Virus record (IMG/VR): IMGVR_UViG_3300046167_000328
Location: 1 to 58,776 of that record
Direction: 5' to 3' (one strand)
Length of the DNA stretch: 58,776 bases
Source: a virus
Made by a program: the position numbers and the translations under genes. The notes beneath the pieces were generated by a model. That model ran no database searches and was not told where the DNA came from. It saw only the letters and a program-made list of their open reading frames with translations. Positions within the stretch are counted from its first letter, which is position 1. Every line of letters starts with the position of its first letter. This document shows positions 13,841-23,116 of this stretch, piece by piece.

Positions 13841-14067
13841 TGAGCTCTGTAGTTAGAAAAATAAGTATAGGTTCTGATTACAAAAATGATGCAATGCATT
13901 ATGCTGTAGGTCAAAAAGTTTACGGAGGTCATATTATATCAGCTATACTATACGCCGAAGACGATAACTCTTACAGTATCTATATCAAAAAGAAAGATGA
14001 GGTAATGCCATGGAAGAAGTTTAATTCTAACATGGCTATATCTGTTGAATATGATTTAGAGTACTAA
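13840..14067 (+). CDS. Hypothetical protein (75 aa)
   Basis: Begins MSSVVRKISIGSDYKNDAMH. Predicted mostly beta (GGHIISAILYAEDDNSYSIY). Coupled by TAATG overlaps to both neighbours. Function unknown. Confidence 0.65.
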   Translation: MSSVVRKISIGSDYKNDAMHYAVGQKVYGGHIISAILYAEDDNSYSIYIKKKDEVMPWKKFNSNMAISVEYDLEY

Positions 14068-14672
14068 TGAAGAGTTTATTTGACTTTATTGTAAGACCAA
14101 CAAATAAAAGATACGACAACGAAGTTAAGGTAGGTGACAAAAGCCTTATAACTAACTCCAATACTGAAGATTTTAAAGCTGTCAGCAATAGAGCTGTGGT
14201 AGTTTCTACTCCATCAGCATATTCTACGTTAATTAAAAAAGGTGATATAGTCATTATACATCATAATGTTTTTAGAAGCTTTTTTGATATTAGAGGTAAA
14301 AGAAAAGACAGTAGATCTAAGTTTATAGATGATCTATACTTTTGCTCACCTGATCAAATATACCTATATAACAATGGTGATGATTGGAAGTCTTTTAGAG
14401 ATAGGTGTTTCGTAAAACCACTGTTAGATAATAATGATCTAACGCTGGATAAAGAAAGAAAGCTTATAGGAATACTAAGATATGGTAATAGTTCCTTAGA
14501 AGCCGTTAAAATCGTTCCTGGTGACCTAGTAGGTTATACTCCATATGGTGAGTTTGAATTTATAATTGACGGAGAGCGTTTATACTGTATGAAATCAAAT
14601 GATATTGTAATTAAATATGAATACAAAGGAGACGAAGAAGAATATAATCCAAGCTGGGCAAATAGCAGTTGA
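14067..14672 (+). CDS. GroES-like barrel protein, possible second co-chaperonin (201 aa)
   Basis: Begins MKSLFDFIVRPTNKRYDNEV. Two blocks resemble the GroES barrel: AVVVSTPSAYSTLIKKGDIV (about 43-62) and, after an insertion, GILRYGNSSLEAVKIVPGDL (about 133-152), followed by EFEFIIDGERLYCMKSNDIV. The pattern GD-(I/L)V...DGERLYxMKxxDIVIKYE parallels the GroES C-terminal strands. It may be a T4 gp31-like or tail-accessory barrel. The relation rests on pattern recognition only. Confidence 0.45.
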   Translation: MKSLFDFIVRPTNKRYDNEVKVGDKSLITNSNTEDFKAVSNRAVVVSTPSAYSTLIKKGDIVIIHHNVFRSFFDIRGKRKDSRSKFIDDLYFCSPDQIYLYNNGDDWKSFRDRCFVKPLLDNNDLTLDKERKLIGILRYGNSSLEAVKIVPGDLVGYTPYGEFEFIIDGERLYCMKSNDIVIKYEYKGDEEEYNPSWANSS

Positions 14673-14889
14673 GGAATTAATTAAGGTTGCTAAAGAGCCT
14701 ATTGTTGATTCTGACGAGGATATATCTGCTGATAGATTAAAAAATGCAGCAGCTACAAAGAAGCTAGCTATATTTGATGCGTTCGAGATACTTACTCGTA
14801 TACAAGAAGAAGAGGATAGAATAAATGAAAAACCTACAGAGACTAAAGAAAAAAGTTTCAGAGGTTTTGCTGAAGGAAGATCTAAGTAA
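14617..14889 (+). CDS. Putative terminase small subunit (90 aa)
   Basis: Begins MNTKETKKNIIQAGQIAVEE, overlapping the preceding gene by 56 nt and TerL by 1 base (TAATG). All-helical and acidic, with a block ADRLKNAAATKKLAIFDAFE and a basic C-terminus. Position directly before TerL, size and helical make-up fit a TerS that oligomerises and selects DNA for packaging, but no HTH is obvious. Confidence 0.5.
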   Translation: MNTKETKKNIIQAGQIAVEELIKVAKEPIVDSDEDISADRLKNAAATKKLAIFDAFEILTRIQEEEDRINEKPTETKEKSFRGFAEGRSK

Positions 14890-17099
14890 TGTACGAGCAG
14901 TCACTATATAAAATATTACCTGATCACGTTAAGTCTAAGGTTATAAATAAGAAAAATAGATACAACAAGTGGGAGTACGGTTATAACAAGGAATTTGATA
15001 TGATTGTTATCAGTAAAACTGGTAAAATAGGTGATATATACGAAATACAAAATATTAAAATAGCTTTACCAAAAGAAGATGAAGTTATTACGTTTGAAGG
15101 AGAGAAATGGAGGCACACTGAATACCCTAAAGAACTTTCAAAGATAAAATCAGTGTTTGATTGGGATGAGCACCCTTCACAATTTAAAGAAAAATGGTAT
15201 GACTACATTGATAAAGAGTTTAAAAGACGTGAAGAAGGTTTTTGGTTTTATAACAAAGACGCTCCTTGCTATATTACTGGTACTCACTACATGTACTTGC
15301 AGTGGTCCAAAATTGATGTTGGGCAACCAGACTTTAGGCAATCAAACAGATTATTCTTTATATTCTGGGAAGCTTGCAAAGCAGATGTACGTTGTTACGG
15401 AATGTGCTATCTTAAGAACAGACGGTCAGGGTTTTCTTTCATGGCCTCAGGCGAAACGGTTAATCAAGCTACAATATCCACAGACTCCAGATTCGGAATT
15501 TTATCAAAGTCTGGTCCAGATGCGAAAAAGATGTTTACTGATAAAGTGGTACCCATCTCGGTTAATTATCCCTTCTTCTTCAAACCAATCCAGGACGGTA
15601 TGGACAGGCCAAAAACGGAGCTTGCGTACAGAGTTCCCGCGTCCAAGTTTACTAGAAAAAAACTTGACACCAATGAAAAGCTACAAGAGATCACCGGGCT
15701 CGACACGACGATCGACTGGAAGAACACTGGGGACAACTCGTACGATGGTGAAAAATTAAAACTATTAGTCCACGATGAAAGTGGTAAATGGGAAAGACCT
15801 ACAAACATATTAAACAACTGGAGAGTTACAAAAACTTGTTTACGTTTAGGTTCTAGGGTTATAGGTAAGTGTATGATGGGAAGCACATCAAACGCTTTAG
15901 ATAAAGGTGGTGAGAATTTTAAAAAATTATACTATGATTCCGACGCAACAAAAAGAAACCGCAACGGTCAGACTAGCTCGGGACTATATAGTTTGTTCAT
16001 TCCTATGGAGTGGAACTACGAAGGATTCATTGATTCTTATGGATTACCTGTATTCGATACACCGGATAAGGAAGTTTTAGATCCTTTAGGTGATATTATA
16101 AACCAAGGAGTAATAGAGCATTGGCAAAATGAGGTTGATGGATTAAAAGATGATCAAGATGGTTTAAATGAATACTATAGACAGTTTCCACGTACAGAAG
16201 AACATGCTTTTAGAGATGAGGCAAAAGAGTCTTTGTTTAATCTAACTAAGATATACGAACAAATAGATTACAATGCTGATTTACAAAACACCTCAACAAT
16301 AACAACGGGTAGTTTTATGTGGGAGAATGGCGTAAAAGATAGTAGAGTATTGTTCTACCCAAACAAAGATGGTAGATTTAGAATATCTTGGGTACCACAG
16401 ATTGAACTACAAAATAAAATAGTAATAAAAAATGGTATTAAATACCCTGGTAATGAGCACTGCGGAGCTTTTGGTTGTGATAGCTATGATATATCAGGTA
16501 CTGTTGACAATAGAGGTTCTAATGGATCGTTACATGGTTTAACAAAGTTCTCTATGGAAAACGTACCACCTAATATATTTTTCTTAGAGTATATAGCTAG
16601 ACCACAAACTGCTGAGATATTTTTTGAAGACGTATTGATGGCTTGTGTATTTTACGGAATGCCAATACTAGCAGAGAATAATAAACCTAGATTATTGTAC
16701 CATTTCAAAAGAAGAGGTTACAGAGGTTTCTCAATGAACAGGCCAGACAAGATATATAATAAGTTATCTGTTACGGAGAGAGAGATAGGTGGAGTACCTA
16801 ATTCAAGTGAAGACATGAAACAGGCTCACGCAGCAGCTATAGAAACATATATAGAAGAAAATGTAGGTAACACACCTAACGGTTATGGAAGTATGTATTT
16901 TCAAAGGACACTGGAAGACTGGGCTAAATTTAATATAAACAATAGAACAAAACACGATGCCTCTATAAGTTCGGGGTTAGCTATAATGGCTTGTAATAAG
17001 AATAGGTATACGCCTGTAGCTAAAAGAGAGCATAAAAAAATAGATTTAGGTATAAAACGATACAACAACAAGGGAACGTCGTCAAAAATTATAAGATAA
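14889..17099 (+). CDS. Terminase large subunit (TerL)
   Basis: 736-residue DNA-packaging motor ATPase-nuclease. In Walker-A position (about residues 174-183) it reads LKNRRSGFSFMASGE rather than GxxGxGK[ST], the atypical loop also seen in some Bacteroidota phage terminases. Walker B is LLVHDE (about 292-297). A nuclease-type Asp cluster appears as FGCDSYDISG (about 528-537), then further acidic residues. About 330 bp in the middle (15420-15745) have much richer G/C third positions than the flanks. It is followed directly by the portal gene. Confidence 0.85.
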   Translation: MYEQSLYKILPDHVKSKVINKKNRYNKWEYGYNKEFDMIVISKTGKIGDIYEIQNIKIALPKEDEVITFEGEKWRHTEYPKELSKIKSVFDWDEHPSQFKEKWYDYIDKEFKRREEGFWFYNKDAPCYITGTHYMYLQWSKIDVGQPDFRQSNRLFFIFWEACKADVRCYGMCYLKNRRSGFSFMASGETVNQATISTDSRFGILSKSGPDAKKMFTDKVVPISVNYPFFFKPIQDGMDRPKTELAYRVPASKFTRKKLDTNEKLQEITGLDTTIDWKNTGDNSYDGEKLKLLVHDESGKWERPTNILNNWRVTKTCLRLGSRVIGKCMMGSTSNALDKGGENFKKLYYDSDATKRNRNGQTSSGLYSLFIPMEWNYEGFIDSYGLPVFDTPDKEVLDPLGDIINQGVIEHWQNEVDGLKDDQDGLNEYYRQFPRTEEHAFRDEAKESLFNLTKIYEQIDYNADLQNTSTITTGSFMWENGVKDSRVLFYPNKDGRFRISWVPQIELQNKIVIKNGIKYPGNEHCGAFGCDSYDISGTVDNRGSNGSLHGLTKFSMENVPPNIFFLEYIARPQTAEIFFEDVLMACVFYGMPILAENNKPRLLYHFKRRGYRGFSMNRPDKIYNKLSVTEREIGGVPNSSEDMKQAHAAAIETYIEENVGNTPNGYGSMYFQRTLEDWAKFNINNRTKHDASISSGLAIMACNKNRYTPVAKREHKKIDLGIKRYNNKGTSSKIIR

Positions 17100-19490
17100 A
17101 TGAAAGTATACACCAATGGTAATAGCTCTTTTCCTAGCCAAGTAGTTAGTGACGAAGTTAAGGCAAGCTTAGATTATGGTATTCAAGTAGCTAGAGCTAT
17201 TGAAGGAGAGTGGTTTCAAGAAGGTCGTTCCGGTAATAGATATGCTCAAAGTTATAGCAATTACCATCAACTTAGATTATATTCTAGAGGCGAGCAGTCA
17301 ATAGCTAAATACAAAGATGAATTATCTATAAACGGTGATTTATCTTATTTAAATTTAGATTGGAAACCAGTACCAGTTATACCTAAGTTCGTAGATATTG
17401 TAGTTAATGGTATGTCTAACAAAGAGTATGATATAGTTGCTTACGCGCAAGACCCTGAAAGTCAAAAGAAAAGAACCGATCACGCTAACGAAATAGCGGC
17501 AGATATGGTTGCTCAAGATTTAATACAGCAGGCTAAGGAAAATACTGGAAAAGATTTTTCAAGATCAAACTTAAAACAAGAAGAGTTACCATCTACTCTT
17601 GAAGAGTTAGAACTACATATGCAACTATCTTACAAGCAAGGTGTTGAAGTAGCTGAAGAAGAAGTAATAAATAATACTTTAGCAAGAAATAAGTATAACT
17701 TAATTAGACGTAGATTAAATCACGATTTAACAGTACTAGGTATTGCTGCAGTAAAAACAGGCTTCAACCCATCAAATGGGGTAACTATTGACTATGTTGA
17801 TCCAGCTTATATGGTTTACTCATATACTGAAGATCCTAACTTTGGTGATATATATTATGTTGGTGAAGTAAAGTCTATAACCATATCTGAATTAAAAAAA
17901 CAGTTTCCACATATATCTGAAGATGAATTAGAGGCTATACAAAAAATGCCAGGTAATTCTCAGTATATAACAGGTTGGGGTAATTATGATTCAAACACTG
18001 TTCAAGTTATGTATTTCGAATACAAGACTTATATGAACCAAGTGTTCAAAATAAAAACAACAGACAACGGTTTAGAAAAAGCTATAGAAAAAACAGACAG
18101 TTTCGATCCACCTTCTAATGACAACTTTGAAAGAGTAAGTAGAAGTATAGAGGTCTTGTATACTGGAGCTAAGGTTCTAGGTAACAACCATATGCTTGAG
18201 TGGAAATTAGCAGAGAATATGTCTAGACCTTTTGCTGACACAACGAAAGTAGAAATGAATTACTCTATATGCGCACCTAGAATTTACAAAGGTAGAATAG
18301 AGTCTATAGTAAGTAGAATAACAGGTTTTGCTGATATGATTCAGTTAACTCACTTAAAGCTACAGCAAGTAATGTCTAGAATAGTACCAGATGGTGTGTT
18401 CTTAGATATGGATGGTTTAGCCGAAGTCGACTTAGGTAATGGTACAAGTTACAATCCTGCGGAAGCTCTTAATATGTATTTCCAAACAGGTAGTGTTGTA
18501 GGTAGATCACTTACGCAAGACGGAGGTATGAACGCTGGTAAAGTTCCTATTCAAGAACTATCTTCATCATCTGGTCAAGCTAAAATACAGAGTTTAATAG
18601 GTACTTATCAGTACTATTTACAGATGATAAGAGATGTAACTGGTCTAAATGAAGCTAGAGACGGTTCTACGCCAGATAAAGATTCTTTATTAGGTTTACA
18701 AAAAATGGCAGTTAATGCGTCTAATACGGCGACAAGGCATTTAATGCAGGCTCAGTTGTTTTTAACTTTAAGAGTATGTGAGAATATTTCTTTAAAAATA
18801 GCAGATTCTTTATCATACCCATTAACAGCAAACTCGTTAAAGCAAAGTATATCTAATTACAACTTTCAAACACTTAGTGAAATTGAAAACTTAAACTTAC
18901 ATGATTTTGGTATATACTTAGAATTAGAGCCTGACGAAGAAGAAAAAGCTAAGCTAGAGCAAAACTTACAAGTAGCGTTGCAAACAGGAAGTGTAGACCT
19001 TGATGATATTATAGATATAAGACAGGTTAGAAATTTAAAAATGGCTAACCAGTTATTAAAGCTTAAGAAAAAGAAACGTCATCAACAAAAGATGGCTGAT
19101 CAACAAGCTAACATAGATGCTCAAGCGCAAGCAAACGCTCAGTCTGCTGAAAAAGCTGCAATGGCTGAGGTTCAAAAACAACAAGCTCTTACTCAAGAAA
19201 AAGTAAGTATAGAACAAGCTAAGTCACAGTTTGAAATACAAAGAATGCAGACTGAAGCTCAAATAAAAAGAGAGCTAATGGCTGAAGAGTTCAACTATCA
19301 ATTTCAATTAGCAAAAATAAAAGCTGATGCTGAAAAGAGCAGGGAAGTTGAACTAGAAGATCGTAAAGACGAAAGAACAAGAATACAAGCTACACAGCAA
19401 TCAAAAATGATAGCTCAAAGACAAAATGATGAGTTACCTAAAGACTTTGAATCATCTGCTTTTGATGATTTGAGTGGTTTTGGGCTGTAG
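17100..19490 (+). CDS. Portal protein
   Basis: 796 residues, immediately after TerL with no gap. Dodecameric portal at the capsid vertex through which DNA enters; size and order (TerL-portal-scaffold-MCP) fit podovirus portals. The core is mixed alpha/beta; residues about 640-770 are a long Gln/Ala/Lys-rich coiled coil (KKKKRHQQKMADQQANIDAQ and following), corresponding to the barrel or crown helices that project into the capsid. No peptide motif is diagnostic, so the call rests on position, size and this helical tail. Confidence 0.85.
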   Translation: MKVYTNGNSSFPSQVVSDEVKASLDYGIQVARAIEGEWFQEGRSGNRYAQSYSNYHQLRLYSRGEQSIAKYKDELSINGDLSYLNLDWKPVPVIPKFVDIVVNGMSNKEYDIVAYAQDPESQKKRTDHANEIAADMVAQDLIQQAKENTGKDFSRSNLKQEELPSTLEELELHMQLSYKQGVEVAEEEVINNTLARNKYNLIRRRLNHDLTVLGIAAVKTGFNPSNGVTIDYVDPAYMVYSYTEDPNFGDIYYVGEVKSITISELKKQFPHISEDELEAIQKMPGNSQYITGWGNYDSNTVQVMYFEYKTYMNQVFKIKTTDNGLEKAIEKTDSFDPPSNDNFERVSRSIEVLYTGAKVLGNNHMLEWKLAENMSRPFADTTKVEMNYSICAPRIYKGRIESIVSRITGFADMIQLTHLKLQQVMSRIVPDGVFLDMDGLAEVDLGNGTSYNPAEALNMYFQTGSVVGRSLTQDGGMNAGKVPIQELSSSSGQAKIQSLIGTYQYYLQMIRDVTGLNEARDGSTPDKDSLLGLQKMAVNASNTATRHLMQAQLFLTLRVCENISLKIADSLSYPLTANSLKQSISNYNFQTLSEIENLNLHDFGIYLELEPDEEEKAKLEQNLQVALQTGSVDLDDIIDIRQVRNLKMANQLLKLKKKKRHQQKMADQQANIDAQAQANAQSAEKAAMAEVQKQQALTQEKVSIEQAKSQFEIQRMQTEAQIKRELMAEEFNYQFQLAKIKADAEKSREVELEDRKDERTRIQATQQSKMIAQRQNDELPKDFESSAFDDLSGFGL

Positions 19491-19541
19491 TAGTTTAGCT
19501 TTAAATAAAAGCAAATATTAACTATTTAATTATATTATATC

Positions 19542-20681
19542 ATGTCAGAAGAAAAACAAGAGGGAGAATTTTCTCTAAAAGGTAAAAAGACTAAACCTAA
19601 AAATTTAGGTAAACAACAAGATGGACCTATAAAAGTAGATCTATCTAAAAGCAATGAAGAGCAGGAAGTTACTAAAGTTGTAATTGAAACTGAAGAGGAT
19701 CAGGCGGAACAAACCACTAAAGAAGAGGTTATTGAAAACACAGAAGTTACTCAAGATAATACACCTATTATACAAGAGGTAACTGAAGAAGATTATCAAG
19801 ATGAAGTTGAAATTATAGAAGAGCAATTAGAACAAGCTATTGTAGAAAATAGTGTTGGAATTAATTTACCAGAAAATATAGAAAAGTTAGTTTCTTTCAT
19901 GGAAGACACTGGTGGAACAATAAACGATTACGTTAGATTAAATGCTGACTACTCTAATATTGACAACGACACATTACTTAGAGAATATTATAAAAAAACA
20001 AAACCTTACTTAGACAGTGAGGATTTAAATCTCATGCTTGAGGATTTTTCATATGATGAAGATTTAGACGAGGAAAGAGATATACGCAAGAAGAAACTTG
20101 CATTTAAAGAAGAAGTTGCAAAAGCCAAAAGCTTTTTAGAGGAAACAAAGAGTAAATACTACGACGAGATCAAGTTGAGACCGGGCGTAACTCAAGAACA
20201 ACAAAAAGCTGTGGACTTTTTCAATAGATATAACGAAGAGCAAGGCAAAGCCGAGCAACAACACGAGTTATTCAAAAACCAGACTAAAAAATTATTCTCA
20301 CAAGATTTCAAAGGTTTTGATTTCAATTTGGGAGAAAAGAAATTCAGGTATGGTGTAAAAGATCCTAGTAAAGTTGCAGAAACCCAGTCAAACATTAGTA
20401 ACATCGTAGGGAAGTTCCTTAACAAAGATGGTAGTGTTAAAGACCCAGCGGGTTATCACAAGGCAATGTACGCCGCTGCTAATGTCGATACTATTGCTAA
20501 TCATTTTTATGAACAAGGAAAAGCTGACGCTGTCAAACAAGTTATAGACAGTTCAAAAAATCCAAGTCAAGCTCTAAGGCAATCGCCTCAAACAGGGTTT
20601 AAAGATGGTATCAAGGTAAAGGTGTTAAATGAAGGTGCTCTAAGTTCGTCAAAATTAAAAATAAAAAAAATAAAAATTTAA
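19542..20681 (+). CDS. Scaffold-like head assembly protein
   Basis: 379 residues. The N-terminal 100 residues are extremely Glu/Asp/Gln/Thr-rich and probably disordered; the centre is helical (LDEERDIRKKKLAFKEEVAK); the C-terminus is short and very basic (SSSKLKIKKIKI), as in scaffolding proteins whose basic tail binds the coat protein. It lies between portal and major capsid genes, the standard scaffold position. Confidence 0.7.
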   Translation: MSEEKQEGEFSLKGKKTKPKNLGKQQDGPIKVDLSKSNEEQEVTKVVIETEEDQAEQTTKEEVIENTEVTQDNTPIIQEVTEEDYQDEVEIIEEQLEQAIVENSVGINLPENIEKLVSFMEDTGGTINDYVRLNADYSNIDNDTLLREYYKKTKPYLDSEDLNLMLEDFSYDEDLDEERDIRKKKLAFKEEVAKAKSFLEETKSKYYDEIKLRPGVTQEQQKAVDFFNRYNEEQGKAEQQHELFKNQTKKLFSQDFKGFDFNLGEKKFRYGVKDPSKVAETQSNISNIVGKFLNKDGSVKDPAGYHKAMYAAANVDTIANHFYEQGKADAVKQVIDSSKNPSQALRQSPQTGFKDGIKVKVLNEGALSSSKLKIKKIKI

Positions 20682-20700
20682 CATTTAAAATCATTTAAAA

Positions 20701-22131
20701 ATGGCATTAAACAACGCATTCGGTTCAATTAAACCGAGTCAAAAACAACAATTACTGTCTGACAACTATTTAAGTTTTACAGATGGATCAGGAAACGATT
20801 TTGCACAACAATATCTACCTGAAATTTATGAACAAGAAGTAGAGCGTTACGGAAACAGAACGTTATCTGGATTCTTACGTATGGTAGGTGCTGAAATGCC
20901 TATGACTTCTGACCAAGTAGTATGGTCTGAGCAAAATAGATTACACATCGCTTATGATGCAGTAACTGCTGCTACAGCAACTACTTTAACATTTGTAACT
21001 GGTGGAACATCTCAAGTAAACAATGTTATCTCTAAAAACGATACTATCGTGGTTTTAGATCCTGCAAATGGACAAGAAGTAACTGCGTTAGTTATAGATA
21101 GCGTAAACAACGGAGCTGGTACTTTAGCTACTCTTACAGTTGCTACTTATACCGGAGCTGATCTTGCTGCTACTTTCACCGTGGGAGATACAGATTTAAA
21201 AATCTTTGTATACGGTTCTGAGTTTCAAAAAGGAACAGGAGATTCTGATATAAAGTCAATTACTCCTTCTTTTACTCAATTCTCTAACTCACCTATTATC
21301 ATTAAAGACAAATACGCTATCTCTGGATCTGACGCTGCTCAGATTGGATGGGTTGAAGTTGCTACTGAAGATGGAACTGGAGGATATTTATGGTATTTAA
21401 AAGCTGAGTCTGAAACTAGACTACGTTTTGAAGATTACTTAGAGATGTCTGTAGTTGAAGGAACTAAAGCTGCTGCCGGGTCTGGTGTTGCTGCTATCGC
21501 TGGAGATGTTAAGTACAAAGGAACTGAAGGTTTATTTGCTGCTGTAAAATCAAGAGGTAATATTTATTCTGGATTTGCACCTGCTGCTGGAGATTTAACT
21601 GACTTTGACGAGATTCTTAAAAACTTAGATACTCAAGGAGCAATTGAAGAAAACATGTTATTTGTTAATCGTCAACTTTCTTTAACTATTGACAACATGT
21701 TAGGTGGAGTATCTGCTGGACCAAACGGTGGTGTTGCTTATGGGTTATTTGAAAACTCAGAGGATATGGCATTAAATTTAGGTTTCTCAGGATTTAGAAG
21801 AGGTTCTTACGACTTCTATAAAACTGACTGGAAATACTTAAACGATGCATCTACAAGAGGAGCTGTTGCTGACGCGGGTATCGAAGGTATCTTAGTACCA
21901 GCTGGAACTTCTACAGTTTATGATCAAATTTTAGGAACTAATATCAGAAGACCATTCTTACACGTACGTTATAGAGCATCTCAAAGTGATGACAGACGTA
22001 TGAAGTCTTGGTTAACTGGATCTGTTGGTGGAGCTTACACTTCTGATCTTGACGCAATGGAAGTACACTTCTTATCTGAAAGATGTTTATGTGTACAAGC
22101 AGCAAACAACTTCGTATTGTTTACTGACTAA
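20701..22131 (+). CDS. Major capsid protein
   Basis: 476 residues, begins MALNNAFGSIKPSQKQQLLS. Follows the scaffold gene with a TTTAAAA leader and is followed by a strong terminator-like hairpin, as expected for the most abundant product. HK97-type features by pattern: an extended N-arm, long helix region (EIYEQEVERYGNRTLSGFLR) and beta-rich P-domain and E-loop-like segments. Codon choice is more uniform (GGA, GCT, AAC) than in neighbours, typical of high expression. Confidence 0.85.
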   Translation: MALNNAFGSIKPSQKQQLLSDNYLSFTDGSGNDFAQQYLPEIYEQEVERYGNRTLSGFLRMVGAEMPMTSDQVVWSEQNRLHIAYDAVTAATATTLTFVTGGTSQVNNVISKNDTIVVLDPANGQEVTALVIDSVNNGAGTLATLTVATYTGADLAATFTVGDTDLKIFVYGSEFQKGTGDSDIKSITPSFTQFSNSPIIIKDKYAISGSDAAQIGWVEVATEDGTGGYLWYLKAESETRLRFEDYLEMSVVEGTKAAAGSGVAAIAGDVKYKGTEGLFAAVKSRGNIYSGFAPAAGDLTDFDEILKNLDTQGAIEENMLFVNRQLSLTIDNMLGGVSAGPNGGVAYGLFENSEDMALNLGFSGFRRGSYDFYKTDWKYLNDASTRGAVADAGIEGILVPAGTSTVYDQILGTNIRRPFLHVRYRASQSDDRRMKSWLTGSVGGAYTSDLDAMEVHFLSERCLCVQAANNFVLFTD

Positions 22132-22155
22132 TACAAGAGTAAATTACTGTAATTC

Positions 22156-22198
22156 TTACCCTCGTTGTATTGACGGGGGTAATTATTACTTTTATTAA
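22156..22198 (+). terminator. Terminator hairpin after major capsid gene
   Basis: TTACCCTCGT (22156-22165) pairs with ACGGGGGTAA (22173-22182) over 10 bp including one G-U, with a 7-nt loop, followed by a T-rich TTATTACTTTTATT. It would reduce read-through after the capsid gene. Confidence 0.75.
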
Positions 22199-22218
22199 CA
22201 TTTTTATTTTATTATATT

Positions 22219-23037
22219 ATGGCAAATCAAGCTAAAAAAGCAGTAGTAAAAGCAGAGGTTGCACCTCAGCCTATAAAAACAAAACAAGCACCCGCTGAAC
22301 CAAAATGGGAGATTAAAGATAGAACTTATATTTTAAAAGGTTCATACACTCCATTAACAGCTACTCTACCATCAAGACATTCTGGTAGATTTCCTTTGTT
22401 GTGGTTCGATGAAAAAACCGGGGAGCAAAAAGAATTAAGATACGCAACCAATCAAAATTCACCACTTGTAGAAAAACAAAAAGGTGAATCAACACTTGGT
22501 CATGTAATATTTAAAAATGGTACTTTATTTGTACCTAAACAAAAACAAAATTTACAGAAACTATTATCTATTTATCACCCTTCTCTAAACGTTAAGTATT
22601 ATGAGTTTAGTAAAGTAGAAAAAGCAACTGACGATCTAGTGTATTTGGAAATGGAGATTGAAGCTTTAAACGCTGCTAAATCCATGGATATTGATCAAGC
22701 AGAAGCTATATTAAGAGTAGAAGTAGGTTCTGAAGTATCTAAGATGACTAGTAGAGAAATAAAAAGAGATCTTCTTATGTTCGCTAAGAATAATCCATAT
22801 TTATTTATCGATCTAGCTAATGATGAAAATGTTCAATTAAGAAACTTCGCCATCAAAGCAACTGAAGCAGGTATAATAAAACTATCAGCGGATCAAAGAA
22901 CTTTCGTCTGGGCTTCTAATGGTAAAAAACTTATGACTGTTCCTTTTGACGAACACCCATACTCGGCTATGGCTGCTTTCTTTAAAACTGATGAAGGATT
23001 AGAAGTTTTCAAATCTATAGAGAAAAAGTTTATATAA
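22219..23037 (+). CDS. Head-tail region structural protein (272 aa)
   Basis: Begins MANQAKKAVVKAEVAPQPIK with a Lys/Pro/Ala-rich flexible N-terminus; residues 35-60 carry ILKGSYTPLTATLPSRHSGR. The C-terminal part (LFIDLANDENVQLRNFAIKA and FDEHPYSAMAAFFKTDEGLE) is reminiscent of a conserved structural protein encoded after the capsid gene in crAss-like and related Bacteroidota phages. Exact role unknown. Confidence 0.65.
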   Translation: MANQAKKAVVKAEVAPQPIKTKQAPAEPKWEIKDRTYILKGSYTPLTATLPSRHSGRFPLLWFDEKTGEQKELRYATNQNSPLVEKQKGESTLGHVIFKNGTLFVPKQKQNLQKLLSIYHPSLNVKYYEFSKVEKATDDLVYLEMEIEALNAAKSMDIDQAEAILRVEVGSEVSKMTSREIKRDLLMFAKNNPYLFIDLANDENVQLRNFAIKATEAGIIKLSADQRTFVWASNGKKLMTVPFDEHPYSAMAAFFKTDEGLEVFKSIEKKFI

Positions 23038-23054
23038 CATGTAATAATAAATAT

Positions 23055-23089
23055 ATATATGCCGGTCAATAAATATGGCCGGCTATATT
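23055..23089 (+). terminator. Strong hairpin in head-tail intergenic gap
   Basis: GCCGGTC (23061-23067) pairs with GGCCGGC (23077-23083) with one G-U, extended by TATAT on both sides; the loop is 9 nt. No T-run follows, so it may be a processing or attenuation structure rather than a full terminator. Confidence 0.55.
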
Positions 23090-23116
23090 CTAACAAGTAA
23101 CCTAAAATAAAAGAAA

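Noticed and set aside
15157-15759. 200-aa alternative frame inside terL
   Set aside because: It coincides with the GC-rich codon patch, which lowers stop-codon frequency; the TerL frame is conserved and continuous through it.
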